Notes: generated by a model not told the origin, from the letters alone. 10,137 nucleotides of DNA from Mariaggregatimicrobium sp964498785 (GCA_964498785.1 CAZCJL010000184.1:1-10137), one strand, 5' to 3'. Positions 1 through 6,150 are shown, counted from the stretch's first letter. Translations and numbers: made by a program.

Positions 1-212
1 CGTGCTTTTTTGACATGGACAGATGGCTGCTTAAAATCGGTGACGAATTGGACCAGGAGTTGAAAGTTGATGTCACACACTGATCGAACAGGAGAGGCGT
101 TCATAAATTGATTAAATTCTTTTAATCGAAACGTAAGTGATTCGATGGAACGCTTTGAGAAAGAAGAATTCTTGCAATATTGCAAAAAATTACGTATATT
201 ATTTTGAAGCAT
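1..212 (-). CDS. Tyrosine recombinase/integrase, N-terminal part (runs off left edge)
   Basis: The frame is open from an ATG at 212 to the window edge (70 codons), so only the 5' end of the gene is present. The visible protein begins MLQNNIRNFLQYCKNSSFSK and continues with helices of the pattern SIESLTFRLKEFNQFM and INFQLLVQFVTDF. This is the layout of the N-terminal SAM-like core-binding domain of tyrosine site-specific recombinases: a short 'x-FL-x-x-C' helix, a Ser/Lys turn, then 'T-x-x-x-Y/F-x-x-x-L-x-x-F'. The catalytic R-H-R-Y domain would lie beyond the left edge and cannot be checked. The start is firm because a near-perfect Shine-Dalgarno lies 6-7 bases upstream. It lacks the HYS-x-x-TE-x-x-Y pattern of integron integrases, so IntI is unlikely. 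It is transcribed away from the accessory genes to its right, as expected for an integrase at the edge of an inserted island. Confidence 0.75.
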   Translation of the reverse strand, partial: MLQNNIRNFLQYCKNSSFSKRSIESLTFRLKEFNQFMNASPVRSVCDINFQLLVQFVTDFKQPSVHVKKA

Positions 213-218
213 AGGGTT

Positions 219-227
219 ACCTCCTTA
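219..227 (-). promoter_or_regulatory. Strong ribosome binding site of the recombinase gene
   Basis: On the minus strand the sequence reads AAGGAGGT followed by a short AC/T-rich spacer and then the ATG at 212. It is an almost perfect complement of the 16S rRNA tail and fixes the start of the recombinase. Confidence 0.8.
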
Positions 228-295
228 CATTTAATTAAAAAATGGTCTAATTAAATATAATTAGAGTTTCCTTATGCTTCAATATATTTTTATTT

Positions 296-339
296 TCTAA
301 CTGCCCATAACTCTAACTGCGGGGTTTATGGGTTATGCC
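296..339. repeat. Direct and inverted repeat block next to the integrase; possible recombinase site
   Basis: The nine bases TCTAACTGC occur at 296-304 and again at 312-320, a period of 16. Overlapping them is an inverted repeat, CCCATAA at 304-310 and TTATGGG at 326-332. The block also reads CATAAC ... GTTATG. Paired inverted core sites with accessory direct repeats beside a divergent tyrosine recombinase is the usual layout of an attachment site, so I infer a possible att or core site. The inverted repeat could equally be a transcription terminator for a gene on either strand or an operator for the recombinase gene. The rest of the 213-465 gap is AT-rich with no coding signal. Confidence 0.35.
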
Positions 340-465
340 TTATTAATGATGACAAAAAGACATTGGATAAAATAATGAATGAATGTGATTGATTATGTTC
401 AAATTCTAACGTATATTCACTTGCTTACAAAATCAGAAATAATTATTTTTGAAGGGAAATCATAA

Positions 466-876
466 TTGGCAAACCAACAACCAAATGACATAGACATCGA
501 AAGAATAAAAAATCATTGGATCGAGACATCCAATGATGATTTTAGAACGATGAATAAATTATTCAAATCAAAAACGTATAATTGGGCGTTATTTATTGGA
601 CACATCTCTGTAGAAAAATTGATCAAAGCGCTATATGTAAAGTTGCATGGAAAACACGCCCCACCTATTCACAATCTATACAGATTAGCGGAATTATGTG
701 AAATGGAATTAACAGATGAATATTCTGACTGGCTTGACACAATCACGTCATTCAATATAAATGCTCGATATGATGACTATAAAAAAGAATTTTATAATCA
801 ATGCACTCGTGAATATACCAGGTTGTGGATTGATCGAGTAAAGGAGTTACGTAAATGGATAAAAAAAATGTGTTAA
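466..876 (+). CDS. HEPN domain protein (toxin-type partner of MNT pair)
   Basis: This 136-residue protein matches the HEPN fold by pattern. It has an N-terminal W-x-x-x-S-x-x-D-x-x-T-M helix, then H46-x-x-x-E50-K51-x-x-K-A-L-Y, a G-K-x-x-P-P-x-H-N-L-x-x-L segment (62-74), and N-A-R101-Y-D-D-Y at 99-105. These are hallmarks of the stand-alone HEPN proteins coded next to minimal nucleotidyltransferases. The start is TTG at 466 with GAAGGGA ten bases upstream; no nearby ATG has a site. The last 22 bases overlap the next gene, which indicates translational coupling. In well-studied HepT/MntA pairs the HEPN protein is an RNase toxin with an R-x4-6-H motif. I do not find that motif here, so this may be the other HEPN subtype, possibly a nucleotide-binding or non-RNase form. 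Role as toxin or phage-defence component is inferred from the pairing. Confidence 0.85.
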   Translation: MANQQPNDIDIERIKNHWIETSNDDFRTMNKLFKSKTYNWALFIGHISVEKLIKALYVKLHGKHAPPIHNLYRLAELCEMELTDEYSDWLDTITSFNINARYDDYKKEFYNQCTREYTRLWIDRVKELRKWIKKMC

Positions 877-1172
877 ATATTGCCCGACAGTTCGCTTCAG
901 TAATAATGAAAAATTATGACTGTAAACAAGTTTTTCTTTTCGGATCGTATGCAAAGGGGACAAATCAAGAGGAAAGTGATATTGATATCGCTGTAATTTT
1001 CAGAGAATTTGAAAATCTTTTAGATATACAATTGGAGTTAATGAGGCTGCGTCGCAAAATTGATAGCAGAATTGAGCCGCATCCTTTCAGAGAAAAAGAT
1101 TTCAATATGGAAAATCCAGTTGTAAACGAAATATTGAAGTATGGGCAGCGAATTGATACCAGTGCTGTTTAA
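855..1172 (+). CDS. Minimal nucleotidyltransferase (MNT), antitoxin-type partner of HEPN
   Basis: This 105-residue protein has the complete active-site pattern of the minimal DNA polymerase-beta-like nucleotidyltransferases. G30-S31 is followed by ten residues and D42-x-D44 (GSYAKGTNQEESDIDIAVI), the GSX10DXD motif, with a likely third acid at E74. In characterised MntA antitoxins this site transfers AMP to the HEPN partner and silences it; that function is inferred here from homology. The ATG at 855 has AAGGAG at 841-846, inside the end of the HEPN gene, and the two genes overlap by 22 bases, so they form one operon with the HEPN gene first. The length is normal for the family and no key residue is missing. 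No clear terminator follows; a copy of the R repeat starts 75 bases downstream. Confidence 0.88.
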   Translation: MDKKNVLNIARQFASVIMKNYDCKQVFLFGSYAKGTNQEESDIDIAVIFREFENLLDIQLELMRLRRKIDSRIEPHPFREKDFNMENPVVNEILKYGQRIDTSAV

Positions 1173-1246
1173 ATGTTCGTCTCTACTTAAAAGATATCAC
1201 ATATTAATTAAAGCATTCAAAGTATAACGACCAAGAAATTCATCTC

Positions 1247-1329
1247 GATCGGAGTGGAGCGAAGCGGAACGGAGCATCGATATGAATTTGGGGTTGGACT
1301 TGGGCGCCGCCGGTAGGGATGCTCCTTAT
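1247..1329 (+). repeat. R repeat, copy 1 (diverged, non-coding)
   Basis: This stretch aligns with 4556-4690. Shared blocks in the same order are GATCGG at the left, an exact TATGAATTTGGG (1281 here, 4621 there), and a right block TTGGGCGCCGCCGG... that matches CTGAGCGCCGACAG... at 21 of 29 positions. Copy 2 has about 20 extra bases between the last two blocks. The left part contains the local iteration GGAGtGGAGCGaAGCGGAACGGAGC. A short minus-strand reading frame crosses it, but the other copy is read in a different frame, so it is not conserved coding. Both copies lie shortly downstream of a gene end (75 and 45 bases). The function is unknown; it may be a dispersed intergenic element. Confidence 0.5.
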
Positions 1330-1584
1330 ATTTGCATTTTTCATAAAACCACTTTTGGGCTGAAAAGGAGCCAATGCAGCTATTTTTGAGGATATAGCAG
1401 AGATGTGGTTTTCATAAATTTGTTCTTTGTCACATAAATTTGCCTGAACCATGCTTACATTTTAACAGCAGGGTGCAGTTCTCCCATGCCCCCGGAAGTA
1501 ACATTGTTCAATGGACAATCGCATCGACCAAACTTTTGTATTTAAGTAGGAATGAGTTGTTCCATTGTTATGTCAGCACGTCTA

Positions 1585-1679
1585 TCAAATCAGGTCCAGC
1601 TCTTTACCACAAATCGGGCAAAACAGGGTCTGGATTGTTTTTTTTCTTCTTCCGGGAGTGGCTCCACCGTGCCTAATGC
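1585..1679 (-). pseudogene. Remnant of a small zinc-ribbon protein, frameshifted at a poly-A run
   Basis: On the minus strand one frame reads ALGTVEPLPEEEKK and a second frame, entered at a run of eight A (T8 on plus at 1638-1645), reads TIQTLFCPICGKELDLI followed by a stop. Joined together this is a typical C-terminus of small bacterial proteins with a C-x-x-C-G-K-x-L zinc knuckle. One more A in the run would join the two frames. Only one CxxC pair is visible. A stop lies just upstream of the first segment, and no start codon or N-terminal half was recognised, so I treat it as a broken fragment. The surrounding stretch 1330-1929 holds nothing else that I can name. Confidence 0.35.
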
Positions 1680-1929
1680 TTATGGAATCGCTGTTAGCAA
1701 GAGTTTGTACTTTAAACTAAGCAATTCGTAATAGCGTACTTTTTAAAATTCTCTAAAATGAATTGCGCACCTGCCGGTGATTAAGTCTCGTCAAATGAGG
1801 CTTGCTTTAATTTATTAGAAGTTTAACTGTCGGGTAGCCCCACAACAGGCTGTCCAGGAACTTTGATATCATCGGGAAAAACCTTCGCAAGGAGTAGTTC
1901 GTGGACAGGTTAACAAGGGATTACCTTTT

Positions 1930-2074
1930 TGAAATGCTTGAGCCGAATGATTGGTTGCTGATGCGCCTGTATTCGGAACGTCCGCCGGTCTTTTATGGCG
2001 GATTGGCGTAAAACTGTCATGCTGAATTCTGAGAAGTGAATCGGGCGGCAATGTCCAAGACCTGCTCGATCGGG
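1930..2074 (+). repeat. U repeat, copy 1 (upstream of the caspase-like gene)
   Basis: This stretch aligns with 4094-4238 almost without gaps, both being 145 bases long. Matching blocks at the same spacing are TGAAAnGCnTGAGCC, GCGCCT, GGAACrTC, a 17-base block GGCGGATTrGCGyAAAA and, 131 bases from the left edge in both copies, ACCTGCyCGATyG. It ends 25 bases before the start of the caspase-like gene, and copy 2 ends 35 bases before the next exported-protein gene. Several reading frames cross one copy but are not conserved in the other, so I call it non-coding. It may be a shared leader or regulatory RNA, or the boundary of a mobile cassette. Confidence 0.5.
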
Positions 2075-2099
2075 AAATTAATAAATAAAGGGTACTAAT

Positions 2100-2960
2100 A
2101 TGAAAAAAGCAATTTGTGTCGGAATCAACAATTATCCTGGCATCTCGAATGATTTAAAAGGATGCTTAAACGACGCCAATGATTGGACAAATTTATTGGA
2201 ATTCTCTGGCTTTCAAGTAGAAAAGATTTTAGATGGACAGGCAACAAAGCACAATATTCTAAACGCCCTTGGAGATTTAGTTATAAACGCAAACGGCGGA
2301 GATCAAATTGTATTTACCTATTCAGGACACGGCACATCGGTCGCGGACACAAGCGGAGATGAGATCGACAGCTATGACGAAGCACTTTATGTTTATGATG
2401 GTGTACTCCTGGATGATGAACTAAGAAAGATCATTCAAAAGATTAATCCGGATGTACAGATGGTCGTTATTTCAGATAGTTGTTTTTCCGGCACGGTAAC
2501 ACGCATTTTAAATACAGAAGCCATTAAGCCAAGATATATAAAAACAGAAGATATTCCAGCAAAAGCACAATTAAAGAAACGATTTTTATCTGATGAAGAC
2601 ATGATCGAAATTTTGATATCCGGTTGTACAGACTCGGAATACAGTTATGATGCAGAAATAAATGGCCGCTGGAATGGCGCCATGACAGCTTATGCATTAT
2701 CAGTAATCCGGAAAGGTCAAACTTATAATGAATTTTACACCCTTCTAAGAAATATATTACCATCATCAGACTATCCTCAAACTCCTCAATTAGAGGGATC
2801 GGAACAGAATAAAAACCGGACCATATTTGCCGAAAATGAAGAGCTCCTTGAACCGACTAAACCGGAACCAGAATCGAGTATTTTGAATTGGCTTTCCCAA
2901 TATTGGTGGGTTATAGTTTTAGTTGTTTTAGTAGTAATAATTTTATGGCGATTATTATAA
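2100..2960 (+). CDS. Caspase-like (peptidase C14 / metacaspase) protease with C-terminal membrane anchor
   Basis: The 286-residue protein is a caspase-fold cysteine protease. The N-terminus KAICVGINNYPG is the first beta strand of the family. The catalytic His is H77 in YSGHGT (74-79) and the catalytic Cys is C128 in ISDSCFSG (124-131). Between them lies an acidic segment, GDEIDSYDEALYVYDG (86-101), which in metacaspases helps bind basic P1 residues, so Arg/Lys cleavage specificity is likely. After a Pro/Glu-rich linker (250-260) the protein ends in a single hydrophobic helix, about 266-284, with almost nothing after it. It is therefore a tail-anchored membrane protein with the protease on the inner side; there is no signal peptide. 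AAAGGG at 2087-2092 sets the ATG start. It stands alone, downstream of a U repeat and near a HEPN/MNT pair and an integrase. This suits a cell-death or phage-defence effector, but that is inference; no recruiting or sensing domain is fused to it. Confidence 0.9.
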   Translation: MKKAICVGINNYPGISNDLKGCLNDANDWTNLLEFSGFQVEKILDGQATKHNILNALGDLVINANGGDQIVFTYSGHGTSVADTSGDEIDSYDEALYVYDGVLLDDELRKIIQKINPDVQMVVISDSCFSGTVTRILNTEAIKPRYIKTEDIPAKAQLKKRFLSDEDMIEILISGCTDSEYSYDAEINGRWNGAMTAYALSVIRKGQTYNEFYTLLRNILPSSDYPQTPQLEGSEQNKNRTIFAENEELLEPTKPEPESSILNWLSQYWWVIVLVVLVVIILWRLL

Positions 2961-2981
2961 TTAAAACCATATAATTGAATA

Positions 2982-3000
2982 GGGGGGGGGTTTCTTCCCC
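2982..3000 (+). other. Nine-G tract with short hairpin after the caspase-like gene
   Basis: A run of nine G (2982-2990) is followed by TTTCTT and CCCC, which can fold into a four-pair G-C hairpin just 22 bases after the stop codon. There is no U-rich tail, so it is at best a weak terminator. The homopolymer is a likely slippage site, and a sequencing length error is possible. Confidence 0.3.
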
Positions 3001-3219
3001 GGTACCAACAAAAACCCCTCGTGCGTTCTGGAAGTGTGCCTTAGGAGCATCCGCACAGGGCGGTTCGTCAAATTCAGTATCCATTGGGATAATGAAAAGC
3101 AATTCAGAGTTCATTCAATCCGTTGGATAAATTTTTACAGTGATATTCAATCCTGTTAATTTGAAAAAATATTTTAAACGAGTCTATCCACGGGTCAGGC
3201 AGAAACAAGACTTTGTTAA

Positions 3220-3284
3220 GAGAAATTTCCACGTCCGGTTCTCTGAATACTGAAGACGAACAACAGCCTTCTCTTACCGGACAA
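3220..3284 (+). mobile_element. Possible degraded group II intron 3' end (domains V-VI)
   Basis: The stretch reads GAAATTTCCACGTCCGGTTCT, then a linker, then GAAGACGAACAACAGCCTTC followed by TCTTACCGG. CACGTCCGGTTCT is the usual 3' strand of domain V in bacterial group II introns, preceded by a GAAA-type loop. The second part resembles domain VI, a GAAG...CTTC stem with an unpaired A near the end. The matching 5' strand of domain V is not evident and no reverse transcriptase or maturase gene is present, so if real it is a dead fragment. I matched it by memory of the motif only. The rest of 3001-3379 holds a possible third, inverted R-like stretch (about 3030-3090) and AT-rich DNA without genes. 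Confidence 0.35.
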
Positions 3285-3379
3285 TCATTAGTACGGTGTT
3301 CTAATTAAATACATTCGCGTAATATTTATTTGCTACGATTCAAAAAATTTAATCAGTAATCATTTCCGGGAGAATAATT

Positions 3380-3778
3380 ATATCGAAAAACAAGTGGATA
3401 TTCATTTTCATTATAATGTACATGTTTTCTCACATAGTCTATGGGCATGAAATACAATTTATGTATGATGATTCGTTGCGTTCCTATATTGTATTTGATC
3501 CAAACCTGCAGCCGAATCCGGATGGTTATGAATGTCTTACCACGCCAAACCTGATCCCAACCGCCAGACAAGAGCAGTTTATTGTCGCCTGTCCCAATGC
3601 CCTTCGACATTCCCAAAACCCCCTGATCACAAGATGGAATGCCGGCGAGGGAAAACATAACTCTTTAAAGAGTTTCTATGACAGAGCTATGAAAGGGCTA
3701 AATCCGATATATGAGCGTGAATTGGACAGAAACTTCTTTATTGTTAATGACAAGAACTACTTTGTCGAAACCGAATAA
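3380..3778 (+). CDS. Small exported protein of unknown function, apparent ATA start
   Basis: I do not recognise the family. The frame is open from 3353. Starting at an ATA at 3380 gives a 132-residue protein with a clean signal peptide: a short basic start (SKNKW), a hydrophobic core (IFIFIIMYMF, residues 7-16) and a likely cleavage after VYG at 22. GGGAGA at 3368-3373 is well placed for this start (six-base spacer). The first ATG in frame, at 3416, would cut the signal peptide in half and has no ribosome binding site. The mature part, about 110 residues, is polar, has two Cys (YECLTTP and IVACPNA) and no membrane helix. ATA is a very rare start codon, so this may be an ATG mutated to ATA (a damaged gene) or a true weak start. 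It stands alone, with the possible intron fragment before it. Confidence 0.55.
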   Translation: MSKNKWIFIFIIMYMFSHIVYGHEIQFMYDDSLRSYIVFDPNLQPNPDGYECLTTPNLIPTARQEQFIVACPNALRHSQNPLITRWNAGEGKHNSLKSFYDRAMKGLNPIYERELDRNFFIVNDKNYFVETE

Positions 3779-3913
3779 CATGCGCTTCTTTAATTTTTAA
3801 AGTATTGTATGTCAATTCCAAAAGCTGGCAGCTTACGATTTTCTACTAATACAGGGAAAAGTTGTTTAAAATTTTTTTGAATTAAGACCAACGATAATAT
3901 TTATATCATTATT

Positions 3914-3928
3914 CATACTAATTGTATG
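3914..3928. repeat. Short inverted repeat in an AT-rich gap
   Basis: CATAC and GTATG flank a five-base AT loop, within a very AT-rich stretch (about 3885-3955). It could be an operator or a weak hairpin; nothing else supports a function. The gap 3779-4093 shows no gene on either strand. Confidence 0.2.
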
Positions 3929-4093
3929 TAACATAATACATTATAATACAAAAAATACCTGATTGTTCATGCACCCGACCCGCCTTGTGTTGATAATTTA
4001 ATTTAATTATAACTGCTACTCAAAGTAATTTTTGTTCAGAAAGTCGCGTGCGATATTATTGGCAGCATGTGATGGTCCTATCAGGATGGCCAC

Positions 4094-4238
4094 TGAAAAG
4101 CGTGAGCCATAATCAGGATCCAGGGAGGCGCCTTTTTTAGGAACATCAGTCGGTTGCGAAGGCGGATTAGCGCAAAATTATTACTTTCGATTCCTGGTAG
4201 GAAAGCAGGCTGAAGAGCCCGTAACCTGCCCGATTGAC
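4094..4238 (+). repeat. U repeat, copy 2 (upstream of the frameshifted exported protein gene)
   Basis: It is the partner of 1930-2074, with the same length and same order and spacing of conserved blocks, the clearest being GGCGGATTAGCGCAAAA at 4161. The right end can fold as GCAGG ... CCTGC (4205-4229). The opposite strand is open across this copy, but that reading is not shared by copy 1. Confidence 0.5.
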
Positions 4239-4273
4239 TAAAACTTAACGAATCAATCATAAGGAGTAAAGAA

Positions 4274-4511
4274 ATAAGACATATATTTGTTTGGATAGTG
4301 ATCCTGGCCTTCTGTTTTCTGCCTGATTTATCTATCACTTCAGAATGGAGACATTCTTCTTCAAGGAGAGAGCCACTCGCCGGAAGGATCGATGGATTTC
4401 ACGACACTATTGCATATCACGGAAGATGGTCTGTTCCAGGATGTGTTTACACGAAAACAGAATGGAACGTGGGTGCAAGAACATTCTCAGGAGTTCGTAG
4501 CCACAGTATAG
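4274..4511 (+). pseudogene. Frameshifted small exported protein gene, ATA in place of the start
   Basis: A good ribosome binding site (AAGGAG, 4261-4266) is followed seven bases later by ATA, not ATG. From there the frame codes a signal-peptide-like start, RHIFVWIVILAFCFL. That frame then becomes Arg/Ser/His-rich and unconvincing. Another frame, open from 4302 to a TAG at 4509-4511, continues with a protein-like sequence: LSLQNGDILLQGESHS, SMDFTTLLHITEDGL, FQDVFTRKQNGTWVQEH, SQEFVATV. The switch lies between about 4302 and 4340 and needs a one-base insertion (or two-base loss) to explain. The intact ancestor would be an exported protein of about 78 residues. I do not recognise the family. The first frame alone gives an 80-residue product to 4516 and is probably not functional. 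A U repeat precedes the gene and an R repeat follows it. Confidence 0.55.
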
Positions 4512-4555
4512 TTTAGCAGCATACTCGCCTCCGCTACGACACGGAAATTACAATA

Positions 4556-4690
4556 GATCGGTGTATAAGATCGAAGCCGAACGGAATATCCTTCCGTTTG
4601 AACGAAAGACGGATATACTGTATGAATTTGGGATTGCTGCAAGTCCGCCTGTGGAGGCGACCTGAGCGCCGACAGTTGGGACGCACCTCA
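4556..4690 (+). repeat. R repeat, copy 2
   Basis: This is the partner of 1247-1329, with an exact shared TATGAATTTGGG and the diverged right block ending in GGGACGCACCTCA. It contains an insertion relative to copy 1 that itself holds a hairpin (GTCCGCCTGTGGAGGCGAC). It also has CGGAATATCCTTCCG, a small inverted repeat, in its left part. It starts 45 bases after the end of the frameshifted gene. Confidence 0.5.
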
Positions 4691-4701
4691 TTTTTGTATA
4701 A

Positions 4702-5122
4702 AATCTGATAGCGCCATTGTTGGTTATCACCATGGTCACCGTCCATGCCTATTCATCTGATGAAAAGAAAGTTTTTGGTGTCATCGCCCTAGTTTTCATG
4801 TCAATAATGGCTGGTATTACATCAAACATGCACTTCGTTGTTCTTATAGTTAAAAGTTAATTAGAAGCTGCAATATAGCGGGATATTAAGTGCACTATTG
4901 TCCTTATTTGAACTTATCGGTGTTCCGTTAGCTAATATGACAATCTGAAATATTGGTTTTATCGGATATGCACTTGTGGCGCCGGTCGCTATTCTACTCA
5001 TTGGAATATGTTATAACAGAGCGAAGGATATTATATCCTTTTATTTTAAAAACTCAACACCGGTTATAATATTGTCAAAAATATTGGATATTATCGATAA
5101 AGTACGTATATTGAAGAAATAA
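4702..5122 (+). pseudogene. Wrecked multi-pass membrane protein gene
   Basis: Two protein-like hydrophobic pieces lie in different frames. The first (4702-4857) includes MVTVHAYSSDEKKVFGVIAL, then VFMSIMAGITSNMHFVVLIVKS and a stop. The second (4865-5122) includes SGILSALLSLFELIGVPLANMTI, an in-frame TGA at 4946-4948, then NIGFIGYALVAPVAILLIG and a polar tail ending at a TAA. Related membrane proteins, as I recall them, have Arg at the TGA position (CGA to TGA is one transition). The central part of the gene, expected between the two pieces, is missing. The pieces look like the middle and end of a small conserved integral membrane protein whose function I cannot name. It is not functional as it stands. 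Confidence 0.6.
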
Positions 5123-5155
5123 ATTTTCCATTCAAATTGTAACCATCGTAAAAAC

Positions 5156-6142
5156 ATGACTATCGCGATTAAAACAAGCCACCTGACCAAAAAATTTAAA
5201 CAATCAAAAATTAATTACAAAAATTTACGATCTCCGATTTCAAGAAAATGGATTACAGCGCTTAATGACATCAACCTTCAAATCAATAAGGGAGAACTGC
5301 TGTGCCTGCTCGGCAAAAATGGCGCAGGCAAATCAACATTAATCAGAACATTGTGTGGTTTAATTACGCCAACGTGCGGTAAGGCGTTCATTTTTGGCAA
5401 TGATATCGGAGCAGGACAACAGGCAATAAAAAAATATATCGGCTATATAATTTGTGATGAACGAAGTTTTTACTGGAGATTGTCAGGCAGGCAAAACCTG
5501 AACTTTTTCGCCGCTCTCTATAAATTGCCCCGGGAAAAGATGCACAATAGAATTGATGAACTGCTTGAGTTTTTCGATTTGCAGCGTGATGCCGATCGCC
5601 CGTTTAAAAGCTATTCTTCCGGTATGAAACAGAAGCTGGCAATTGCCAGGGGTATGCTTCACAATCCGGACATCCTGTTTCTGGATGAACCCACAAAAAG
5701 TCTGGATCCCACGACCTCATTGAAAATTCAGCAATTTATCAAACAAACAATTGTTAAAGAACATGGTAAAACAGTTTTCCTGACAACCCATAATCTTGAA
5801 GAAGCTCAGTTTTTAAATGATAAAATTGCTATCATTGAGAACGGTAAAATTGAGGCATCTGGTACTCTTGAAAAAATAGCGAAATCGCTTCATCTGAATT
5901 CATATTATGAAATTAAACTTAAAAACAGGATCGAGGAAATTGAACACAAGCTCTTGCCAATAAAATACAAAATTATCAAGCAAACCACAGCAATCAATCC
6001 ATTAACAAAACTTGCAGTGCCCTGTGATGAATCCGAAATTGATACGATTATCAACCACATCACGTTTAACGGGGGGAAAATTTTAAGCTGCAATAAAAAT
6101 AAAGTGACAGTTGCCGACATTTACCACTCAATTGTGACGTAA
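5156..6142 (+). CDS. ABC transporter ATP-binding protein (ABC-2 exporter type)
   Basis: This 328-residue ATPase powers the membrane partner coded by the next gene. Visible motifs are Walker A GKNGAGKST (53-61), the ABC signature SSGMK (154-158), Walker B ILFLDEP (173-179), the D-loop SLDP (182-185) and the switch His H212 in LTTHNLEEA. At the Q-loop the usual Gln is replaced by an acidic DERSFYWRL stretch (101-109), seen in one subgroup of drug/polysaccharide-type ABC-2 exporters. A C-terminal extension of about 85 residues beyond the core domain is typical of DrrA/NodI-like exporter ATPases. The ATG at 5156 lacks a strong ribosome binding site. Only eight bases separate it from the permease gene, so the two form one operon. 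Substrate cannot be read from sequence; the facing peptide locus suggests a modified peptide. Confidence 0.92.
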   Translation: MTIAIKTSHLTKKFKQSKINYKNLRSPISRKWITALNDINLQINKGELLCLLGKNGAGKSTLIRTLCGLITPTCGKAFIFGNDIGAGQQAIKKYIGYIICDERSFYWRLSGRQNLNFFAALYKLPREKMHNRIDELLEFFDLQRDADRPFKSYSSGMKQKLAIARGMLHNPDILFLDEPTKSLDPTTSLKIQQFIKQTIVKEHGKTVFLTTHNLEEAQFLNDKIAIIENGKIEASGTLEKIAKSLHLNSYYEIKLKNRIEEIEHKLLPIKYKIIKQTTAINPLTKLAVPCDESEIDTIINHITFNGGKILSCNKNKVTVADIYHSIVT

Positions 6143-6150
6143 GATCAATT

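Noticed and set aside
421..449. TTGCTT / TATTTT promoter-like pair before the HEPN gene
   Set aside because: Transcription would start at or after the ribosome binding site, and the -35 box is poor.
1..465. Integron integrase with attI and a cassette array
   Set aside because: The recombinase N-terminus lacks the IntI pattern, and no paired complementary attC core sites of normal length were found between the genes.
1240..1452. Minus-strand 70-codon frame across R copy 1
   Set aside because: R copy 2 is read in shifted frames, with no conserved protein, so it is a by-product of the repeat.
1900..2010. Small plus-strand frame from GTG with a ribosome binding site, ending PPVFYGGLA
   Set aside because: The frame is interrupted in the second U copy and matches no family I know, so it is more likely chance within a non-coding repeat.
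3353..3658. Minus-strand 101-codon frame opposite the exported protein gene
   Set aside because: Its composition is not protein-like, and the plus strand carries the ribosome binding site and signal peptide.
4081..4338. Minus-strand frame with ALIRLRNRLMFLKKAPPW, resembling the end of a glycosyltransferase
   Set aside because: It lies across the U repeat, the other copy does not conserve this reading, and no catalytic region is present.
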